In this document: positions 5,667-9,840 of the stretch, in pieces
How positions within the stretch are numbered: position 1 is the first letter of the stretch
Layout of the letters: each line of letters starts with the position of its first letter
NCBI GenBank assembly: GCA_026396495.1
Contig: JAPLWR010000030.1
Span: forward strand, 1 to 9,840
DNA: 9,840 bases
Direction of reading: 5' to 3'
From: Candidatus Magasanikiibacteriota bacterium
GTDB lineage: Bacteria > Patescibacteriota > Patescibacteriia > Magasanikbacterales > UBA10003
Position numbers and translations under genes: made by a program
The notes under the pieces: model-generated
What the model saw: the letters and a program-made list of their open reading frames with translations, nothing else
Told to the model about the DNA's origin: nothing
The model's database searches: none

Positions 5667-7313
5667 TTATAATTTACATTCTTCTTTCACCCAGGTGTTT
5701 GTTTCAGCAGAAGTTTTACAATCTTTTTCAGTTTTTGTTTGTGGTGGTACTGATGCCCCCAAATTTGTGAATGTGCAGCAACCACTTTCAAGAGACCAAA
5801 TAGAAGTTTCTCCCATCGCCGGGCTAGGTAGAGAATCTATGATTTGTGTGGATCCTTCTGGATCTGCTTCTGAAAACGCTGGTGCTGGGGCAGTTTTGCA
5901 ATCATTGTATGGCTTCCATTTAGTGTTGCCTGGAGTGGCGTCTGCATAAAGAACAGCGGAACCACTGCTAGGTAGTGGAATTTTACTTGCACCAGCTGCA
6001 TAACCCCAAAAAGCTGCGCGAACAATATCTTGTCCTGTCCAGCCCATTTTTTGAGCCTTTTGAAAATTAAATTTAAAAAGTTTAGCACTAACTTCTATGG
6101 CAGAATCAACTTTTAATAAATCGGGTATAGAATAACATTTATCAAAAAGTGTAACACCTCTTTGTCCGTTGCATTGGCTTTTTCCTCCAAAAGTTATTTG
6201 TCCTAAACCAAAACCATGGGTGATTCCATCACGCCAATCAACACCATAGTCTGGGGAAGTGCGTCCAGTAGAAGAAATCCCACCGTCGTCATTTTTAACA
6301 TCGGTTTTGTTATTAATTGCTGGATTGTAATCTTTTTCATTAGTGACTGGCGGAGTAAAAGTTGCACCACTATATTTTTTTCCACTTAACAAAAAGTTTT
6401 TTCTAGATGGAACACTTTTGATGCCAGTATAATTTTCATCGTGTCCAATAACACCAGGTTTACCGCCAGACTCTGTACTAACTATAGCAATCATGTAACA
6501 AGGAGTGTCTAGACCTACCTGAGTACTTATTTCTTTAGCTTTGGCAATAATTTCAGCGGGAGGCAAGGGCGCTCCTCCTGTAATAGAAGCATAATCAGAG
6601 GGGCTTAATTCTTCTAGAGTTAAGACTTTAGGTTTAATTACTTGAAGTTTTAAACTTCTGAATTCTACTAAACCGGGGTTGATAATATACAAGATGGAGT
6701 AGGAGCCCAGGATAATTAAAAGTCCTCCTAAAGCATGCATAATTCTATCTTTTCCTTCATCAACTTTTTGTTTATTACCACCAGCCGTCATATAAACAAA
6801 TCCGCCAGCCATGATTAAAACTGCAGCTATGGTGCCACAAACTAATAAAACCCAGCGGAAAATAGCTATAAGATATTGGCCAAGAAAGGGGAGATAGATA
6901 TAACCAGCGGCATCGGGTTGTTTTATTCCGCTGGTAGTAAATGGTTGGAGGGTAGGAATATTAATTTGTAAAACAGGAGCCACGGCTTGAAATTTAAATT
7001 CTGAAGGTGTTTCCGATGTTGGGTTGGTGGTAATGGACATGGTTTTACCCTCTTTCCCTAGCCATTTTTCACAATCAGGCACGTCCGTAAAAAAGCTACA
7101 AAAATTGTATGTTTTATTTTCAGATAATTTGTTATCACAATCAGCTTTATTATTGGCACCTGTAAAACAATCAGAGTATTTTACAGCAGAATCTTTTACA
7201 ACGGCACATCTGCAAGCACCAGCTAAAGTGGGCAGAGGAAAAATAAAAAAATTAGCTACGACAATAGAAAAAATAATAAGTAAAAGTGTTTTTGGATAAT
7301 TAACCTTAAGCAT
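5667..7313 (-). CDS. Exported VirB2-like pilin module fused to lytic transglycosylase-like domain
   Basis: A 548-residue paralogue of the gene that follows it. A signal peptide (about 1-32, ending near LAGA) precedes a Cys-rich head (C34, C36, C49, C59, C72, C81). The VirB2/TrbC-like module (107-224) has helices at about 151-176 and 192-212 around MTAGGN. A lysozyme-like SLT domain follows (about 252-445): the catalytic glutamate is probably E281 in STESGG, the GLxQ motif is GLGQIT (369-374), and WGYAAG (436-441) stands where family members have AYNxG. About 88 residues separate E281 from GLGQ, far more than in classical Slt or VirB1 enzymes, implying an insertion rich in Asn, Asp, Lys and Ser. 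The tail has CC (512-513), C532 and TW-x4-C (W541, C546). Lytic transglycosylases cleave glycan strands; VirB1 plays this role beside VirB2 in type IV secretion, but as a separate protein. It lies 11 nt after the dsbA-like gene, without a visible Shine-Dalgarno. Confidence 0.82.
   Translation of the reverse strand: MLKVNYPKTLLLIIFSIVVANFFIFPLPTLAGACRCAVVKDSAVKYSDCFTGANNKADCDNKLSENKTYNFCSFFTDVPDCEKWLGKEGKTMSITTNPTSETPSEFKFQAVAPVLQINIPTLQPFTTSGIKQPDAAGYIYLPFLGQYLIAIFRWVLLVCGTIAAVLIMAGGFVYMTAGGNKQKVDEGKDRIMHALGGLLIILGSYSILYIINPGLVEFRSLKLQVIKPKVLTLEELSPSDYASITGGAPLPPAEIIAKAKEISTQVGLDTPCYMIAIVSTESGGKPGVIGHDENYTGIKSVPSRKNFLLSGKKYSGATFTPPVTNEKDYNPAINNKTDVKNDDGGISSTGRTSPDYGVDWRDGITHGFGLGQITFGGKSQCNGQRGVTLFDKCYSIPDLLKVDSAIEVSAKLFKFNFQKAQKMGWTGQDIVRAAFWGYAAGASKIPLPSSGSAVLYADATPGNTKWKPYNDCKTAPAPAFSEADPEGSTQIIDSLPSPAMGETSIWSLESGCCTFTNLGASVPPQTKTEKDCKTSAETNTWVKEECKL
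6642..6995 (-). repeat. Copy 1 of duplicated pilin-like module (118 codons)
   Basis: Codons 107-224 of the transglycosylase fusion, from KFQAVAP to SLKLQ. It is the partner of the block at 5023-5376, has the same length and aligns without gaps. Both copies hold the PFLGQY segment, the two membrane helices, the MTAGGN loop and ILYIINP at the end of helix two. Confidence 0.85.
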
Positions 7314-7324
7314 ATTTAAAAAAC

Positions 7325-7981
7325 TTATTTATTTATTAATCCTTCTACTACTTCAATTGATAAATTATTAATTTTTCCCCCGTTTATATAAAAAGTGGGA
7401 GTTCCGTCTACACCAATATCTTGTCCTTCTTTAAAAGATTTTTCCACCAAAGGTCTAGTTTCTTCATTATTTAGACAGGTTTCAAATGAAGAGATATTTA
7501 AATTTAAAAGTTTAGCCATTTCAGAAAATTGTTTTGTTCCTAAATTATTTTGATTTTCAAAAAGTAAATCATGAAATTCCCAAAATTTATTTTGTTTACC
7601 AGCACATCTGGCGGCCATATGAGCTTGCCAGGTTACTTCAATTGGTTGCAGGAAAGGAAAATCTTTCCAAACCAATCTCACCTCTTGTGGGTATTTGTTG
7701 AGTATATCTTTTAAGGTTTGATTTGTTTCTGCGCAATGACTACATTGATAATCGGCAAATTCTACAATAGTTACTTTGGCATTATTTAATCCTTTTTGTG
7801 GGTCGGCAATAGTTATTGTTGGTGTTTTTGTTGTTGAGGATTCTTGAGTGGTGTTAGAATTTTCTTTAAAAATTTCTTCAAAACTTGGTGGAGTATTTTT
7901 GCGTACCGAAAGAAAAAAAATAACAACGGTTAAAATAATAACACATGTTAATGCAATTTGTCCTTTAGTGGTTGATGTCAT
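7325..7981 (-). CDS. Membrane-anchored DsbA/BdbD-type thiol-disulfide oxidoreductase
   Basis: A 218-residue thioredoxin-fold protein. An N-terminal hydrophobic helix (about 9-26) acts as signal anchor, followed by a Ser/Thr-rich linker (about 40-56). The DsbA-type domain starts with VTIVEFADYQCSHC; the redox pair CSHC is C80 and C83. An inserted helical region (about 115-185) contains C126 and C169. The cis-proline motif GTPTFYING has P195. This is the DSBA-like/Thioredoxin_4 family, which introduces disulfides into exported proteins on the outer side of the membrane; an isomerase or reductase role cannot be excluded. The start is one base after the stop of the propeller gene (TAG-T-ATG), so the two are probably translationally coupled. 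It lies directly before two Cys-rich exported proteins, which are its likely substrates (inference). No DsbB- or VKOR-like partner is in the window. Confidence 0.9.
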   Translation of the reverse strand: MTSTTKGQIALTCVIILTVVIFFLSVRKNTPPSFEEIFKENSNTTQESSTTKTPTITIADPQKGLNNAKVTIVEFADYQCSHCAETNQTLKDILNKYPQEVRLVWKDFPFLQPIEVTWQAHMAARCAGKQNKFWEFHDLLFENQNNLGTKQFSEMAKLLNLNISSFETCLNNEETRPLVEKSFKEGQDIGVDGTPTFYINGGKINNLSIEVVEGLINK

Positions 7982-7982
7982 A

Positions 7983-9200
7983 CTATTTTAATTTAATCTG
8001 GTGTAAGAGACCGGTGTTTTTATCGGTAAAAAACATAGTGGATTTGTCTCCGGAAATCAGCAACGTTTCAATAGTGGAGTTGCTATCTGGTTGGGCAATC
8101 AGTGTCTTTAGATTAGTATTTAAATCAATTTTATAAATTTTATCAGGTGTATTATCAGACATAGATGGCTCAAAACCAGCACCATAGACTAATTCATCGG
8201 GGACAGCGCAGTATAAGGTGCTGTTGTCTGCAAAGGTGCATTTTTCTGCCCAGGTGTTGATATTTAAAGTGTGTCTGCCTGTTCCGGTTTGAGCCCCTTG
8301 AGCATTAGTGACCCAAAGAGTTGGTTTGAGTTCGGAATCTTGATTAAAAGTGCTGTAGACCAACTTATCTCCATCTTTAGACCAAAGTGGATGAAAATCA
8401 AATCCTTCAATTATCAGTGGGTTAAGTGTTTCCCCATCTTTACCCAAAGTTAACATTTCTTTTCTACCAAAACCTTGTGGATCCCCTGTATCGGAAAAAC
8501 CAATAACTCCTCCGGCTGGTGACCAACTTACGGTAACTTTATCTGCATTATCTCCCATGGGGTAAATGGGCTCGGCCTGTGTACCATCTGGGTTAGAGGA
8601 AAGAAGCCAGCGATTATTAGGATCTAATCCAATACTTTTAGCTACAATTTCATTACCTGTCTTAGAAAAAGAAAAATCTTCCCAGTGTTTGGGAATAGTA
8701 ACTTGTCGGCCAGTGGAAAAATCATAAAATATTTTAGAACTGTCAGGATATTCCAAAATACCCTTGTCTCCTTGTGGTGACCAGGTAACTTTTTGGACAT
8801 TGTAAAAGTTTTTATTTGAAAGAGCCAGCGGATTACCATCTGTTCCGATGCGATAGAATTTTCCATCTTCTGGATTGTAGTAATTTATTTTTTGTCCATC
8901 AGCAGATAATGTGGGGTTTTGGGCAACAGAAGAAGTGAGGGAGGGGGCTTGGGTTAATCCACCTAAGGCAATTGTTGAAGCAGTAGGTAAGGGGGATATA
9001 GTTGATGGCAAATTTGTAACTAATCCGGGTGGCGGGCCAGAAATGGAGCCAGGAAGACCAGCACCAGGTCCATTTACCCCTGGAACGTTAGTAATTGGAG
9101 GGGCGACTGGTTTTTTCCAGAAAAAGTAGTAAAGACCAAAGGCAAAAAGAATGGTGGCCGCTACAAAGACGATAATTAAAAGTATTTTTTTTCTGTCCAT
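7983..9200 (-). CDS. Membrane-anchored beta-propeller-like (TolB/PD40-type) protein
   Basis: 405 residues. A short basic N-terminus and a hydrophobic helix (about 6-28) form a signal anchor. A Pro/Gly/Ser/Thr-rich linker runs from about 31 to 95. The rest is a repeated beta-sheet pattern typical of PD40/WD40-like blades: LSADGQKINYYNPEDG (about 98-113), VTWSPQGDKGILEY (138-151), FSFSKTGNEIVAKS (176-189), VSWSPAGGVIGFSD (224-237), PLWSKDGDKLVYST (271-284), CTFADNSTLYCAVP (321-334) and ISGDKSTMFFTD (382-393). That suggests six or seven blades. C321 and C331 could form a disulfide within one blade. Propellers of this kind usually act as extracellular binding scaffolds; no catalytic motif is visible and no ligand can be named. 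The stop is one base before the dsbA-like gene. Its position in the operon suggests a scaffold for the envelope apparatus (inference). Confidence 0.75.
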   Translation of the reverse strand: MDRKKILLIIVFVAATILFAFGLYYFFWKKPVAPPITNVPGVNGPGAGLPGSISGPPPGLVTNLPSTISPLPTASTIALGGLTQAPSLTSSVAQNPTLSADGQKINYYNPEDGKFYRIGTDGNPLALSNKNFYNVQKVTWSPQGDKGILEYPDSSKIFYDFSTGRQVTIPKHWEDFSFSKTGNEIVAKSIGLDPNNRWLLSSNPDGTQAEPIYPMGDNADKVTVSWSPAGGVIGFSDTGDPQGFGRKEMLTLGKDGETLNPLIIEGFDFHPLWSKDGDKLVYSTFNQDSELKPTLWVTNAQGAQTGTGRHTLNINTWAEKCTFADNSTLYCAVPDELVYGAGFEPSMSDNTPDKIYKIDLNTNLKTLIAQPDSNSTIETLLISGDKSTMFFTDKNTGLLHQIKLK

Positions 9201-9231
9201 AATAATTAAATTAAGGGATTATTTTAAAAAA

Positions 9232-9840
9232 TTATTGTAAGAAACTGGAAGGTAATAATGAGCACATGTCAGGTAAAACTCCACCAGCTGTGCAAAAATA
9301 TTTTATTGTTACGGCTAAAATAACAGCTAGAATAAATAATCCAAACAATATTCCTAGAAACGACATTAAACAACTAGACATGCAGGATTTTAAATCACAA
9401 GGTAGCATCTGTTGCAAAAGACCTATTGGGCCTGCCTTTTCTTCACCTAGAAGTCTGGAAAAAACTCCAAAAATGGCCAACGGGCCTTCATCTTTTGAAT
9501 CATCATCAGATTTTATACCCAACATTTGGGCGCCCTCTCGAACTTTTTTAAGACCTTTCTTTTGTACGTCTTTTGCATTTTTTCTTAAACTAAAACCAAA
9601 ATGAACGAGAACAAAACTAATAGGAAGAATTATTATTGATACGATTATTCCCACTACGGTCCACCCCAATCCTAAGGCTATGTCAAATAAACCGCGCGCA
9701 ATGTAAATAATGGAATTGGAGGCCCTTTGTTCAATTTTGCCCGCTAAGTTTTCCGCATGACCTGCCGCAATTTTTTTTGCGCCTTCTTTTCTGTTAATCT
9801 GTGTTTTTTGTTGTTCTTCCAGTTGTTTTTTGTTTTCTTC
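9232..9840 (-). CDS. Polytopic membrane protein with charged N-terminal segment, 5' end outside window
   Basis: The frame is open to the window edge, giving 202 C-terminal residues; the true start lies beyond 9840. The visible part begins with a Lys/Glu/Gln-rich helical stretch (about 1-40) that could be a coiled coil. A long hydrophobic segment follows (about 57-84), then a basic and acidic loop (85-120), a weakly hydrophobic helix (about 121-131), and a strong membrane helix (about 159-182). Cysteines at 148, 153, 157, 183 and 193 flank the last helix, and the protein ends in LLPSSFLQ. I do not recognise the family. Its position before a VirB2-like block would suit a VirB6/TrbL-type channel component, but nothing in the sequence proves it. 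The TTG at 9669 is not taken as the start because the same frame continues upstream with coherent protein-like sequence. Confidence 0.75.
   Translation of the reverse strand, partial: EENKKQLEEQQKTQINRKEGAKKIAAGHAENLAGKIEQRASNSIIYIARGLFDIALGLGWTVVGIIVSIIILPISFVLVHFGFSLRKNAKDVQKKGLKKVREGAQMLGIKSDDDSKDEGPLAIFGVFSRLLGEEKAGPIGLLQQMLPCDLKSCMSSCLMSFLGILFGLFILAVILAVTIKYFCTAGGVLPDMCSLLPSSFLQ

Noticed and set aside
5023..6995. Insertion sequence or transposon repeat
   Set aside because: The repeat is a coding module in frame in both genes with conservative substitutions; there is no transposase, inverted end or target duplication.
4138..7313. Prophage lysis module (endolysin-type hydrolases)
   Set aside because: Both enzymes carry signal peptides and pilin-like membrane modules, no holin or phage structural gene is present, and the genes are embedded in an operon ending with radA.
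9232..9669. A 145-residue protein starting at TTG 9669
   Set aside because: The frame is open upstream to the window edge, and the added 57 codons read as coherent protein sequence, so the gene is truncated by the window and does not start there.
1..9840. CRISPR array or alternative use of TGA
   Set aside because: No regularly spaced short repeats were seen, and all genes are free of in-frame TGA and end in TAA or TAG, so neither a CRISPR array nor recoding is supported.

Overview
The window is AT-rich and tightly packed, with only short gaps between genes. It looks like chromosome from a small-genome bacterium, most likely of the Candidate Phyla Radiation (Patescibacteria, Parcubacteria-like). 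This is inferred from the style of the RecG and RadA proteins, from exported proteins that carry a two-helix VirB2/TrbC-like pilin module with a conserved MTAGGN loop, and from a small PH-like membrane protein of a kind common in that group. No in-frame TGA interrupts any gene, so the standard code fits. No marker gene fixes the lineage.

Plus-strand half (1-2791): the 3' part of a tRNA-Val(CAC) is followed 14 nt later by a small two-helix membrane protein (73-576), then a tRNA-Arg with the unusual anticodon GCG (608-679) and a strong intrinsic terminator (690-711). Next comes recG (746-2761). It has all the main helicase motifs, but by comparison with the family it appears to lack about 17-20 residues around the LHG-M segment of the second helicase lobe. 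A hairpin at 2771-2797 separates recG from the convergent gene block and can serve both strands.

Minus-strand half (9840 down to 2796): six genes run in one direction with gaps of 31 nt or less and look like one operon. In transcription order they are: a membrane protein with a charged N-terminal part (5' end outside the window); a membrane-anchored beta-propeller-like protein; a membrane-anchored DsbA-type thiol oxidoreductase; a signal-peptide protein with a Cys-rich head, VirB2-like module, lytic-transglycosylase domain and Cys-rich tail; its tandem paralogue, with the same pilin module but an AmpD-like amidase domain; and radA, whose start overlaps the amidase gene by 11 nt.

The most interesting content is the envelope block. 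Two adjacent paralogues present the same two-helix module joined to two different peptidoglycan-cleaving chemistries, one cutting glycan strands and the other the amide bond to the stem peptide. Both are rich in cysteine, and a disulfide-forming enzyme lies directly upstream. The inferred reading is a cell-surface or secretion-type apparatus in which pilin-like subunits carry wall hydrolases, perhaps for building an envelope-spanning channel or for contact with another cell. The domain assignments are well supported by visible motifs; the machine-level function is inference.
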